The position numbers were made by a program, and so were the translations under genes. A stretch of DNA of 64,000 nucleotides from Saprospiraceae bacterium (GTDB lineage Bacteria; Bacteroidota; Bacteroidia; Chitinophagales; Saprospiraceae): contig JADKBS010000003.1 in the NCBI GenBank assembly GCA_016714985.1, forward strand, positions 310,001 through 374,000, read 5' to 3'. The notes below the pieces were generated by a model, which saw only the letters and a list, made by a program, of their open reading frames with translations, was not told where the DNA came from and made no database searches. How positions within the stretch are numbered: position 1 is the first letter of the stretch; each line of letters opens with the position of its first letter. Below are positions 15,521 through 23,483 of this stretch, in pieces.

Positions 15521-17998
15521 ATGACCATATCGTTAAACTGGCTCAAAACATACCTAGACATTGACCTCGCACCGGAGGAAATCTCGAACCTCCTCACCAG
15601 CCTCGGCCTCGAAGTAGAGGGCATGGAGGAGATCGAGAGCATCAAGGGTGGGCTGGAAGGTGTCGTCGTCGGGCACGTGAAGGAGTGCTGGCGCCACCCC
15701 AATGCCGACAAGCTCAGCCTCACCAAAGTGGACATTGGCAAGGGCGAACTCCTGCAAGTTGTTTGCGGAGCGCCCAATGTGGCTGCCGGGCAGAAAGTAC
15801 TCGTGGCTACCGTAGGCACCACGCTCTACCCCACGGGAGGTGAGCCATTGACTTTGAAATTGGGTAAAATTAGGGGTGAAGAGTCGCAGGGCATGATTTG
15901 CGCCTGCGACGAACTCGGCATGGGCGAAGACCACAGCGGCATCCTCGTGCTGCCGGCCGATACGCCCGTCGGCACCACAGGTCGGGACTATTTCAAGCTG
16001 GAAAAAGACGTGGTCTATGAAATCGGCCTGACGCCGAACCGCTCCGATGCCACTTGTCACCTCGGCGTGGCAAGGGATTTGGCCGCAGCGCTGCAAGTGC
16101 AGTTTGGGCAAAAAGGTGGCGTGAAAATGCCTGCGATAGACTTTCCAAGTTTTAAAAACTTGGAAAGTCTGCCCACCGTCGAAGTGGTAGTCGAAAACTC
16201 GGAGGCCTGCCCCCGTTACGCTGGCGTCGTCATCAAGGGCGTGGCCATTGGCGAGTCGCCGGATTGGTTGAAAAAACGCCTCCAATCGGTCGGGGTGCGG
16301 CCCATCAGCAACGTGGTGGACATTACCAATTTCATCCTGCACGAACTCGGCCAGCCGCTCCATGCTTTCGATTTGGATGAAATAGCGGGGCAAAAAGTTA
16401 TCGTGAAAACATTGCCGGAAGGCACCAAGTTCCTCAGCCTCGACGAGCGGGAGCGCAGCCTCAGCGGCCACGACCTGATGATTTGCGATGGCGAATCGAT
16501 GCCGATGTGCATCGGTGGGGTATTCGGCGGGGCGAAGTCGGGCGTGAAGGACACGACAAAGAACATTTTCCTCGAAAGCGCCCATTTCAACGCCAAGTGG
16601 ATTCGCCGCAGCAGCACCCGCCACGACCTCCGCACGGATGCCGCACGGGTGTTCGAAAAGGGCAGCGACCCGAATGTCTGCGTCTATGCCCTGCAACGGG
16701 CGGCGGCCATGATGGTCGAACTGGCAGGTGGCGAAATCGCCTCCGAGGTGGTGGATATTTATCCAAAACCTATTGAAAATCAACAGATTGCGGTGGCTTA
16801 CGATTATGTGAGCCGCCTTATTGGGATGGAAATTCCGAAGGATAAAATAAAGGAAATCCTATTGGCGCTGGAGATGAACATCATGGCGGAAACGGCGGAT
16901 TCTTTCACCGTCAGCGTCCCCACGAACAAGGCCGACGTGACCCGCCCTGCCGACGTGGTGGAAGAAATCCTACGTGTGTTCGGCTTGGACAACGTGCCCG
17001 CCCCGGCGCAAATCCGAAGCAACATCGTCAGGAGCGAGAAGCCTGACCCGAACAGCGTGCGCAACACCATCGCCGACTACTTGGCCGCCAACGGTTTCAA
17101 CGAGACGATGAGCCTATCGCTCTCTAAATCAATGTTTTATAAAGAAATATTGCCAAAAGAAGAAAGCGAACTGGTCTTTGTGAACAATACGAGCAACGTG
17201 GAATTGGACATCATGCGCCCCACGATGCTGTTCAGTGCTTTGGAGGCCGTTGTGAACAACCAGAACCGGCAGCAGAACGACCTCAAGCTCTTCGAATTCG
17301 GAAAAACGTACCATCCGGCTGACGGTGGACGTGAGACGGTGGACGGCAAACGGAACTACAAGGAGCCACAACATCTATCGTTGGTGGTCACTGGCCAACG
17401 CTGGTCGGAGAGCTGGCGTAACAAAGAGAAGCTGCCTGCCGATTTTTTTACCTTGAAAACGGTGGTTAGCAATACTTTTGCGAGAGTAGGTCTGACATCC
17501 GGCTACCAAGAGACGGCGCTGAAGGATGACGTGTTTGCTTATGCCCTAAAGCTACACCGTGGCCCGCAAGAATTGGCGGTGATGGGCAAGGTACAGCCGA
17601 AGATGAGCAAGAAAATGGGCATCCGTGGCGAGGTGTTCTACGCCGACCTGAACTGGGATGCCTTGCTGCAAGCTGCCAAAAAACAAAGCATTAGTTTTGC
17701 GGAGCTAAATAAATTCCCGACCATGCGCAGGGACTTGGCGGTTGTGATTGGAAAATCCGTGAAATTTAGCGACCTTGCCGCCGTTGCCAGAAAAGCTGGT
17801 AAAAAACTATTGAAAGACATCAATTTGTTCGATGTTTTTGAAGATGAAAGCAAGCTGGGAGAGGGCAAAAAGTCCTACGCATTGGGCTTCACCTTCGAGG
17901 ACACGACCCGTACCCTTCAAGACAAGGAGGTGGACGCCGTCATGGTGGAGATGATGGAGGCGATGGAGGGGAAACTTGGGGCACTAATCAGGCGTTAA
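15521..17998 (+). CDS. pheT: Phenylalanine-tRNA ligase beta subunit
   Basis: An 825-residue PheT, partner of PheS in charging tRNA-Phe. In order: the N-terminal ISLNWLKTYLDID segment, a tRNA-binding OB domain (about residues 40-150, LTKVDIGKGELLQVVCGAPN), the B3/B4 editing region, the B5 domain with LGL/FGLDN features, the catalytic-like core and the C-terminal anticodon-binding FDX-ACB domain (FPTMRRDLAVV...LFDVFEDE). An in-frame start 33 codons upstream lies inside the radical SAM gene; the start at 15521 is the family start. A 33-bp palindrome is embedded in frame at 16138-16170. pheS is not in the window. Confidence 0.95.
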   Translation: MTISLNWLKTYLDIDLAPEEISNLLTSLGLEVEGMEEIESIKGGLEGVVVGHVKECWRHPNADKLSLTKVDIGKGELLQVVCGAPNVAAGQKVLVATVGTTLYPTGGEPLTLKLGKIRGEESQGMICACDELGMGEDHSGILVLPADTPVGTTGRDYFKLEKDVVYEIGLTPNRSDATCHLGVARDLAAALQVQFGQKGGVKMPAIDFPSFKNLESLPTVEVVVENSEACPRYAGVVIKGVAIGESPDWLKKRLQSVGVRPISNVVDITNFILHELGQPLHAFDLDEIAGQKVIVKTLPEGTKFLSLDERERSLSGHDLMICDGESMPMCIGGVFGGAKSGVKDTTKNIFLESAHFNAKWIRRSSTRHDLRTDAARVFEKGSDPNVCVYALQRAAAMMVELAGGEIASEVVDIYPKPIENQQIAVAYDYVSRLIGMEIPKDKIKEILLALEMNIMAETADSFTVSVPTNKADVTRPADVVEEILRVFGLDNVPAPAQIRSNIVRSEKPDPNSVRNTIADYLAANGFNETMSLSLSKSMFYKEILPKEESELVFVNNTSNVELDIMRPTMLFSALEAVVNNQNRQQNDLKLFEFGKTYHPADGGRETVDGKRNYKEPQHLSLVVTGQRWSESWRNKEKLPADFFTLKTVVSNTFARVGLTSGYQETALKDDVFAYALKLHRGPQELAVMGKVQPKMSKKMGIRGEVFYADLNWDALLQAAKKQSISFAELNKFPTMRRDLAVVIGKSVKFSDLAAVARKAGKKLLKDINLFDVFEDESKLGEGKKSYALGFTFEDTTRTLQDKEVDAVMVEMMEAMEGKLGALIRR
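16138..16170. repeat. 33-bp palindrome inside pheT
   Basis: A perfect inverted repeat with 15-bp arms (AGACTTTCCAAGTTT) around a 3-nt centre. It is in frame and encodes DFPSFKNLES, located between the OB domain and the B3/B4 region. Confidence 0.85.
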
Positions 17999-18005
17999 AT
18001 AGGAC

Positions 18006-18296
18006 ATGACCCAACAACTCGATAATATTGAACAAAAAGTGAAGCAGTTGGCCGACGCAATGACCGCATTGCGCCAGCAAAACGCCTCGCTTTTGAAAGA
18101 AAATAACAAGCTCAAAGCCGATTTGGAAGCGCAGCATGAGCGCATCGGCGAATTGACTGAAAGATTGACGAACTCGCAACAGGCATTGGCCGGGGAGCGG
18201 GGAGATGATTCGGAAAACACCCAAAAATTGAGAAAGCAGATTGACCAATACATCCAAGAGATAGATAAATGTATTGAGTGGCTTCAAAACGCTTAG
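18006..18296 (+). CDS. Small coiled-coil protein, possible ZapB-like partner of ZapA
   Basis: A 96-residue protein that is almost entirely a coiled coil with regular heptads (LDNIEQKVKQLADAMTALRQ, then LLKENNKLKADLEAQ). It starts 7 nt after pheT and ends 3 nt before zapA. A short coiled-coil gene just before zapA is typical of Bacteroidota, and a role with ZapA at the FtsZ ring is likely by context and by resemblance to ZapB. There is no direct motif to prove it. Confidence 0.65.
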   Translation: MTQQLDNIEQKVKQLADAMTALRQQNASLLKENNKLKADLEAQHERIGELTERLTNSQQALAGERGDDSENTQKLRKQIDQYIQEIDKCIEWLQNA

Positions 18297-18299
18297 GAT

Positions 18300-18599
18300 A
18301 TGGAAGAACAGGACAGCAAACAACTAACAGTTACGATTGCAGGGAGGCCATATCCTTTGAAGATAAAGGCGAGCGATGAACCCATGGTTCGCCAGATAGT
18401 GAAGGAGGTCAACGAGAAAGTAAACAAGTTCCAGTTGGCCTATCCTAACCGTGAAAAGCAGGATTGCCTTGCAATGGCACTCCTTGGCTATGCGGTGGAC
18501 TTGCACAAAGCCACAAACCAACCGACTGCTGCCTCACCACCGGACGTTTCCGAACAACTTACCCGCATTGAGTCGCTTCTTGATGGAGCGATGTCCTAA
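18300..18599 (+). CDS. zapA: Cell division protein ZapA
   Basis: A 99-residue ZapA-family protein: LTVTIAGRPYPLKIKASDEP beta hairpin, then helices VRQIVKEVNEKVNKFQ and a C-terminal helix. ZapA bundles FtsZ filaments at the division site. It sits 3 nt after the coiled-coil gene and upstream of rny, a conserved order in Bacteroidota. Confidence 0.85.
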   Translation: MEEQDSKQLTVTIAGRPYPLKIKASDEPMVRQIVKEVNEKVNKFQLAYPNREKQDCLAMALLGYAVDLHKATNQPTAASPPDVSEQLTRIESLLDGAMS

Positions 18600-18625
18600 G
18601 CCTATCCGTTGCGGCATTTTTTATT

Positions 18626-18770
18626 TTGGGAAAACGGCGAACTGGCCATGTCTTTTGCTGAAACCTAGAAATTCAGAGAAATTGAGAGATTAACATAAAG
18701 TGTTGAATTTCAATCAATTTATAGACTTCCTAGTTTCAAGTGCCTTGACGCCAAGCCGTTTGCCCGTAAC
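18626..18770 (+). ncRNA. ssrS: Candidate 6S RNA (6S-Flavo-like)
   Basis: The gap between zapA and rny can fold into a long hairpin. A terminal stem pairs 18632-18638 (AAACGGC) with 18755-18761 (GCCGTTT), then TGGC/GCCA and GTC/GAC; a second stem pairs 18660-18668 with 18730-18737; an AT-rich central bubble and apical stem follow. This is the shape of 6S RNA, which binds RNA polymerase holoenzyme. As I recall, 6S is annotated at this position in other Bacteroidota. Ends are approximate and a covariance search was not possible. Confidence 0.55.
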
Positions 18771-18790
18771 CATTTTAACCTTTTGACATC

Positions 18791-20440
18791 ATGGAAATAG
18801 GAATCGGACTGGTCATCGGACTGGTCGTAGGGGCCATCGTGGGGTACTTTATCGTCTCCGGAGCCTTGAAAAGCAAGAACACATCGCTCGTAGAAGATGC
18901 AAAGGCAAAAGCTGAGCAGGAAATCAAGAAGGCACAGGATACCGCCAAGCGCATCGTAGAGGAAGCCGAGTCGAAGAACGAGACCATCAAACAGCGCAAG
19001 GTACAGGAGGCAAAAGACCGCTTCAACGACATGCGTGCCCAGTTTGAAAAGGAAAAAGCCGACAAACTTGTGTCCGTCAAAGAACGGGAATTGGAAATCA
19101 AGGGACTTGAAAAAGACCTACAGTCCAAGGATGACAAGCTGAAAGACCGGGCCAAGGAACTCGATGCCCGTGACGCTGATTTTGCGCAAAAAGTAGCCGA
19201 AAACAATGCCGTAAAGGACAATCTCGACAAACAGCTAAAAATCGTTGCGAAGCGCAAGGAAGAACTCGAAGCTGCCAATGAAGAGCGCATCAAGGCGCTC
19301 GAAGGCATCTCCCGACTGACGCAGGGCGAGGCCAAGGAGGAGCTAATCAAGGCCATCAAGGGCAAGGCAGAAACAGAGGCGATGGCATTGGTCAAAGAGA
19401 CCATCAACCAAGCCAAGCTCGATGCAGGCAAAGAGTCGAAGAAAATCATTATCCAGACCATCCAGCGCATGGCATCGGAATACACCATTGAGAACACCGT
19501 CAGCGTGTTCCCATTGGACAACGACGACATGAAGGGCCAAATCATCGGCAGGGAAGGTCGTAACATCCGGGCGCTCGAAGCTGCCACGGGTGCCGAAATC
19601 GTGGTGGACGATACGCCAGAGGCCATCGTCATCAGCAGCTTCGACCCTATCCGCAGGGAAATAGCCCGCTTGTCGCTGAAGAAGCTCGTGACCGATGGCC
19701 GTATCCACCCCGCTCGAATCGAGGAGGTAGTGGCCAAGACCCGCAAGCAGTTGGACGAGCAAATCGTCGAAATCGGCGAGCGCACGGTCATCGAACTCGG
19801 CATTCACGGACTGAACCCGTACCTTATCAAACAGGTGGGGCGGATGCGCTTCCGTTCCAGCTACGGCCAGAACCTACTGAAGCACTCCATCGAAACGGCC
19901 AACCTCTGTGGTATCATGGCGGCTGAACTGGGCCTCAATCCGAAACTGGCCAAACTGGCAAAACGTGCGGGCTTGCTGCATGATATTGGAAAAGTGGCAG
20001 AGGAGGAAACCGAACTCTCGCACGCCATCGTCGGTATGCAGATTTGCGAGAAGTATGGCGAGAACGAAACCATCTGCAACGCCGTAGGTGCCCACCACGA
20101 CGAAATCGAGATGAACAACATCATCTCCCCGCTCGTGCAGGCTTGCGACGCCATTTCAGGTGCCCGCCCAGGCGCCCGCCGTGAAATCCTCGAAAGCTAC
20201 CTCAAGCGCATCGGTGAGTTGGAAGAGATTGCAATGGCACACGAGGGCGTGTCCAAGGCATTTGCCATGCAGGCAGGCCGTGAGCTAAGGGTCATCGTGG
20301 AGGCTGAAAAGGTCACCGACCAATACGCTGACGATCTCGCATTCATGATTTCGCAGAAGATACAAGGAGAAATGCAGTATCCCGGTCAAATCAAAGTGAC
20401 GGTGATACGGGAGAAACGGGCGGTGCAGTTCGCACGTTGA
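18791..20440 (+). CDS. rny: Ribonuclease Y
   Basis: A 549-residue membrane-anchored endoribonuclease that starts bulk mRNA decay. In order: N-terminal membrane helix (IGIGLVIGLVVGAIVGYFIV), a long Lys/Glu coiled coil (about residues 30-200), a KH RNA-binding domain (KGQIIGREGRNIRALEAATG) and an HD domain with HDIGKVAEEE and AHHDEIE metal-binding motifs. Length is slightly above the usual 520. Ends with a strong terminator. Confidence 0.95.
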   Translation: MEIGIGLVIGLVVGAIVGYFIVSGALKSKNTSLVEDAKAKAEQEIKKAQDTAKRIVEEAESKNETIKQRKVQEAKDRFNDMRAQFEKEKADKLVSVKERELEIKGLEKDLQSKDDKLKDRAKELDARDADFAQKVAENNAVKDNLDKQLKIVAKRKEELEAANEERIKALEGISRLTQGEAKEELIKAIKGKAETEAMALVKETINQAKLDAGKESKKIIIQTIQRMASEYTIENTVSVFPLDNDDMKGQIIGREGRNIRALEAATGAEIVVDDTPEAIVISSFDPIRREIARLSLKKLVTDGRIHPARIEEVVAKTRKQLDEQIVEIGERTVIELGIHGLNPYLIKQVGRMRFRSSYGQNLLKHSIETANLCGIMAAELGLNPKLAKLAKRAGLLHDIGKVAEEETELSHAIVGMQICEKYGENETICNAVGAHHDEIEMNNIISPLVQACDAISGARPGARREILESYLKRIGELEEIAMAHEGVSKAFAMQAGRELRVIVEAEKVTDQYADDLAFMISQKIQGEMQYPGQIKVTVIREKRAVQFAR

Positions 20441-20460
20441 TTTTCTCCAATTCGGATAAT

Positions 20461-20497
20461 AAAAAAGGCGGCGGGCAATTGCCCAGCCGCCTTTTTT
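20461..20497. terminator. Terminator after rny, bidirectional
   Basis: AAAAAAGGCGGC pairs with GCCGCCTTTTTT around an internally paired GGGCAATTGCCC. It can serve rny on the plus strand and possibly the M1 peptidase gene on the minus strand. Confidence 0.9.
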
Positions 20498-20509
20498 ATT
20501 GTTGTTGTT

Positions 20510-20681
20510 TTAACAATGGTTCGTGAAGGTTTCAAGTTTAAGGTTTCACGGAGTTACAAGCTCAATTACAAACGAATTTCATTTTTGAAACGGTTGGTTT
20601 TGACTATCAACCGACTAAAAAATGATATCATCAGACGCTCCCGTGAAACTTGAAACCAGAAACCTCACGAACCATTGTTAA
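20510..20681. repeat. 172-bp heptad inverted-repeat element, copy A
   Basis: Left arm 20510-20551 and right arm 20641-20681 are near-perfect inverse copies of about 41 bp. Each has an outer block TTAACAATGGTTCGTGA and an inner array of GGTTTCA-type heptads. The 89-bp centre is not related to that of the copy at 36143-36305, which has the same ends. There is no ORF inside. Confidence 0.88.
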
Positions 20682-20685
20682 GCAA

Positions 20686-23328
20686 TCATGGTTTCAATGG
20701 CGGGTCAGGCAAGTTGAGATACATGTTCATTACCCGGTCGTCCTTTTCCCAAGCCTTTATTTCTTCGATGATTTTCACCAGTTCGGCGTCCTTCACTTTC
20801 GCCTCGGCTGTTGAAAGCTCACCCGATTCTATCTTCTTTGCCAAGCTGGCGTGCATCTCGTTGATGCTCTTCGTGACCATGAAACGCAGCCAGAACATTT
20901 TGGACTCGTCCATGGCGATGCCCTTGATTTTGCTGGCTGCACCAACCATGGCGGCTGGTTCGGCATTTTGCGCCAGCTTTGCATAGTTCTGGATAAAACC
21001 AACTTGGTTGTAGCCGGTCACCTTGCTGAATTTTTCCTCAAAAAAGCCCAGGCGCTGTGGATCGCCCGTTTCGGCGTACATCCCAGCCACGGCGAGGATG
21101 ATGCCTTCGTCGTCTTCTTTCTCCAATTTCTTGGCCGTTTGCAAGGCAGCGTCTTTATCGAGCGCCAACAGGGTTTCCAGTGCAGCGGAAACCACTTTGA
21201 TGGCTTTGTCATTCTCAACGGCACGGGCAGCCAAGGGGGCGTACTTCTTGTTTTCAGTACTGCCCAGCTTCCGAATGGCCGACTCCCTTACATCAGAGTT
21301 CGGGTCTTTTTCGGCAAGTTCGGCCACTTTTGCCTCCGTTTTTTCATCCAAAACGATGCTTTCGATGGCAAACAGGCGGAACAGCCAGAACTTGTCGTTC
21401 AGGGCTTCTTTTATAATGGCTTCGGCCTCCCCGCTTTCGTCTTGCACCAGCTCACCCATCGCTTTTATTTTCGACAGGAAGTTGTTAGTATTGCGGTATT
21501 GGTAAACGTACTCTTCAAGGCTCTTCTCTTCCTGCACATCGGCCAGTAGCACACCATCGCCGTCGAAGACGATGAGGTCGGGGTCTTTGGTGGCTGGGAT
21601 GCGGAAACTACTTGTGCGTTGGTCAATGCGGAAATTGTGGCGGGTCATTTTGCCATCCACATACATATCAATGTCAACAGGAAGGACGAAAACGCCGGGC
21701 ATCTGTTTGGGGTCTTGCAGTTGCTCCACGCTGACGACGACCTCTTTGTATTCCTCATCGTAGTCGTATTCTACCTTCAATTCCGGTTGGCCCTCCTCGA
21801 AAAACCATTGGTCAAAGAACCAGTTGAGGTCTTCCCCAGTGAGATCCTCAAAGGCGAGGCGCAACTCGTCGGCTTCCACTTCCGTGAAGGAGTTTTTCTT
21901 CAGGTAATTTTGCAAGGCAAGGAAAAACGCCTCGTCGCCCACGTATTTGCGGAGCATGTGCAGCACAAGTCCGCCCTTGTTGTAGCTGTGTGCATCGAAC
22001 ATGTCCTCCTTGCTTTCATAACCATAATGGATAAGCGGGTGCATCCCCTGTGCCGCCGACTGCATGTAGCCGTTCATTTCATTGAGGCGGTGGAAGTCGG
22101 CTTCGTCCTTGCCGTGCTTCTGCTCCAGCCAAAGGTATTCCGAGTAGTTGGCGAAGCCCTCGTTCAAGGTAAGGTTCGACCAGGATTCGCAGGTCACGTA
22201 ATCGCCGAACCAGTGGTGGAACATCTCGTGCGCCACGATGGTCTCGTTCTGGCGAACGTCCACCAGTTGGCGGTCGGTGCCCTGCATGAACTCGCCGAAG
22301 ACGACTGCCGTGGTGTTTTCCATGGCGCCGCTCACATAATCGCGCACTACCACTTGCGAGTATTTCTGCCAGGGGTAGGCTACGCCCAGTTTATCCGAGA
22401 AGAACTGGAGCATCTCCGGCGTGTGCGGGAAGATGTTGCGGGCGTATTTTTCGAATTTTGGTTCCACATAGTAATCCACGGGCTTCCCGTTCCATTTGTC
22501 GCTCACCACGGCATATTCTCCCACGGCAATCATGACGAGGTAGGGTGCATGGGGCAGGTCCATTTTCCAATGGTCGGTGCGGGTGCCGTCCGTGTTCTTT
22601 TTCGATGAAACGAGTACGCCGTTGGAGAGGGTCTTGAATCGGTCTTCGACAGTGAGCGTGATTTCGTTGGTGGCCCGCTCGTTGGGTTTGTCAATGGTCG
22701 GGAACCAGCGAGAGTTGTTCTCCGTCTCGCCCTGCGTCCAAATCTGCTGCGGCTTGTCGGCCTCCTTTTTTTGGGGGTTGATGAAAAACAGGCCCTTGTC
22801 GGAAGTGATGGCCTCGCTGCCGCCCGACTCGGCGGGGGTGGCCGTATAGTCAATAAATAGCTTGTACTCTTGGTTGCGGGTGAAGGTCTTGCCGAGGTGA
22901 ATGGTCACCTGGCTGCTGTCATAGTCGTATTTCAGTTGCTCGGTAATGCCCTCGAAGTTGATTTTGTGGAACTGGAAACCCTTGGCGTCCAGCGTTAACT
23001 TGTCGGTTGGGTAGAAATAGGGCTTCAGCGTGAGCGTGGCCTTGCCGAGCACCTGTTCCTTGGCCCAGTCGAAGCGGATATCGAGCTTGGTGTGGAGCAG
23101 GTCGTTTTCCCGTTTGGCGCTGGGGTTGTAGCGAGGCAGGGTAAGGCCATCGGTTTCCACCTCGTCGAGGCTAATCATCTCGTCTTCGTTGTACTCCGAA
23201 GGAGCCGAGACGGTGACGGTGTCGAGGTTCACGTAGTCGGTTTCCGGCAATAGGATGGCCGAATACTTTTTAGGGGTGCAGCTCCAGACCAAGGAAATGG
23301 CGAGCAGCAGGAAGAAGGATTTTTTCAT
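20686..23328 (-). CDS. M1 family aminopeptidase, lipoprotein, with HEAT-like C-terminus
   Basis: An 880-residue exported zinc aminopeptidase. The start at 23328 (MKKSFFLLLAISLVWSC) gives a lipoprotein signal with a Cys at position 17; an upstream in-frame start would add 8 residues. M1 signatures: GAMENTTAVVFGE (substrate-binding GAMEN) and HEMFHHWFGDYVT with the third zinc ligand in LNEGFANYSEY. The last 250 residues are helical repeats (AELAEKDPNSDVRESAIRKL). It would trim N-termini of peptides in the periplasm or at the surface. It is transcribed divergently from the next gene. Confidence 0.92.
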   Translation of the reverse strand: MKKSFFLLLAISLVWSCTPKKYSAILLPETDYVNLDTVTVSAPSEYNEDEMISLDEVETDGLTLPRYNPSAKRENDLLHTKLDIRFDWAKEQVLGKATLTLKPYFYPTDKLTLDAKGFQFHKINFEGITEQLKYDYDSSQVTIHLGKTFTRNQEYKLFIDYTATPAESGGSEAITSDKGLFFINPQKKEADKPQQIWTQGETENNSRWFPTIDKPNERATNEITLTVEDRFKTLSNGVLVSSKKNTDGTRTDHWKMDLPHAPYLVMIAVGEYAVVSDKWNGKPVDYYVEPKFEKYARNIFPHTPEMLQFFSDKLGVAYPWQKYSQVVVRDYVSGAMENTTAVVFGEFMQGTDRQLVDVRQNETIVAHEMFHHWFGDYVTCESWSNLTLNEGFANYSEYLWLEQKHGKDEADFHRLNEMNGYMQSAAQGMHPLIHYGYESKEDMFDAHSYNKGGLVLHMLRKYVGDEAFFLALQNYLKKNSFTEVEADELRLAFEDLTGEDLNWFFDQWFFEEGQPELKVEYDYDEEYKEVVVSVEQLQDPKQMPGVFVLPVDIDMYVDGKMTRHNFRIDQRTSSFRIPATKDPDLIVFDGDGVLLADVQEEKSLEEYVYQYRNTNNFLSKIKAMGELVQDESGEAEAIIKEALNDKFWLFRLFAIESIVLDEKTEAKVAELAEKDPNSDVRESAIRKLGSTENKKYAPLAARAVENDKAIKVVSAALETLLALDKDAALQTAKKLEKEDDEGIILAVAGMYAETGDPQRLGFFEEKFSKVTGYNQVGFIQNYAKLAQNAEPAAMVGAASKIKGIAMDESKMFWLRFMVTKSINEMHASLAKKIESGELSTAEAKVKDAELVKIIEEIKAWEKDDRVMNMYLNLPDPPLKP

Positions 23329-23397
23329 TGAAGGAATTTTTCTGAAAGGCATTAACGATGGCCTAGTTCAGTCAAGTATGGCTGTTGGAAAGGCGAG

Positions 23398-23405
23398 CAA
23401 AGATA
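23398..23405 (-). promoter_or_regulatory. -7 promoter element of the M1 aminopeptidase
   Basis: Minus-strand TATCTTTG matches TAnnTTTG, with TTG 16 nt further upstream (23422-23424). It is part of a divergent promoter region with the element at 23452. Confidence 0.6.
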
Positions 23406-23451
23406 GGCAGAAGTCATTGATCAAATCAGTGTGTTGATTGTCAAGAGGCGC

Positions 23452-23459
23452 TATTTTTG
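23452..23459 (+). promoter_or_regulatory. -7 promoter element of the transglutaminase-like gene
   Basis: TATTTTTG matches TAnnTTTG; TTG lies 15 nt upstream, slightly short. It implies that translation begins at ATG 23484, not at TTG 23457, which overlaps the box. Confidence 0.55.
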
Positions 23460-23483
23460 CTCAACAATATCAAAATCGTTACC

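Noticed and set aside
15554..16783. 409-codon open frame on the minus strand
   Set aside because: Opposite pheT, with no domain and a composition expected of an antisense frame.
18775..19803. Long Ser-rich open frame opposite rny
   Set aside because: It is the antisense shadow of the rny coiled coil and KH domain; composition is unnatural and no promoter or family was seen.
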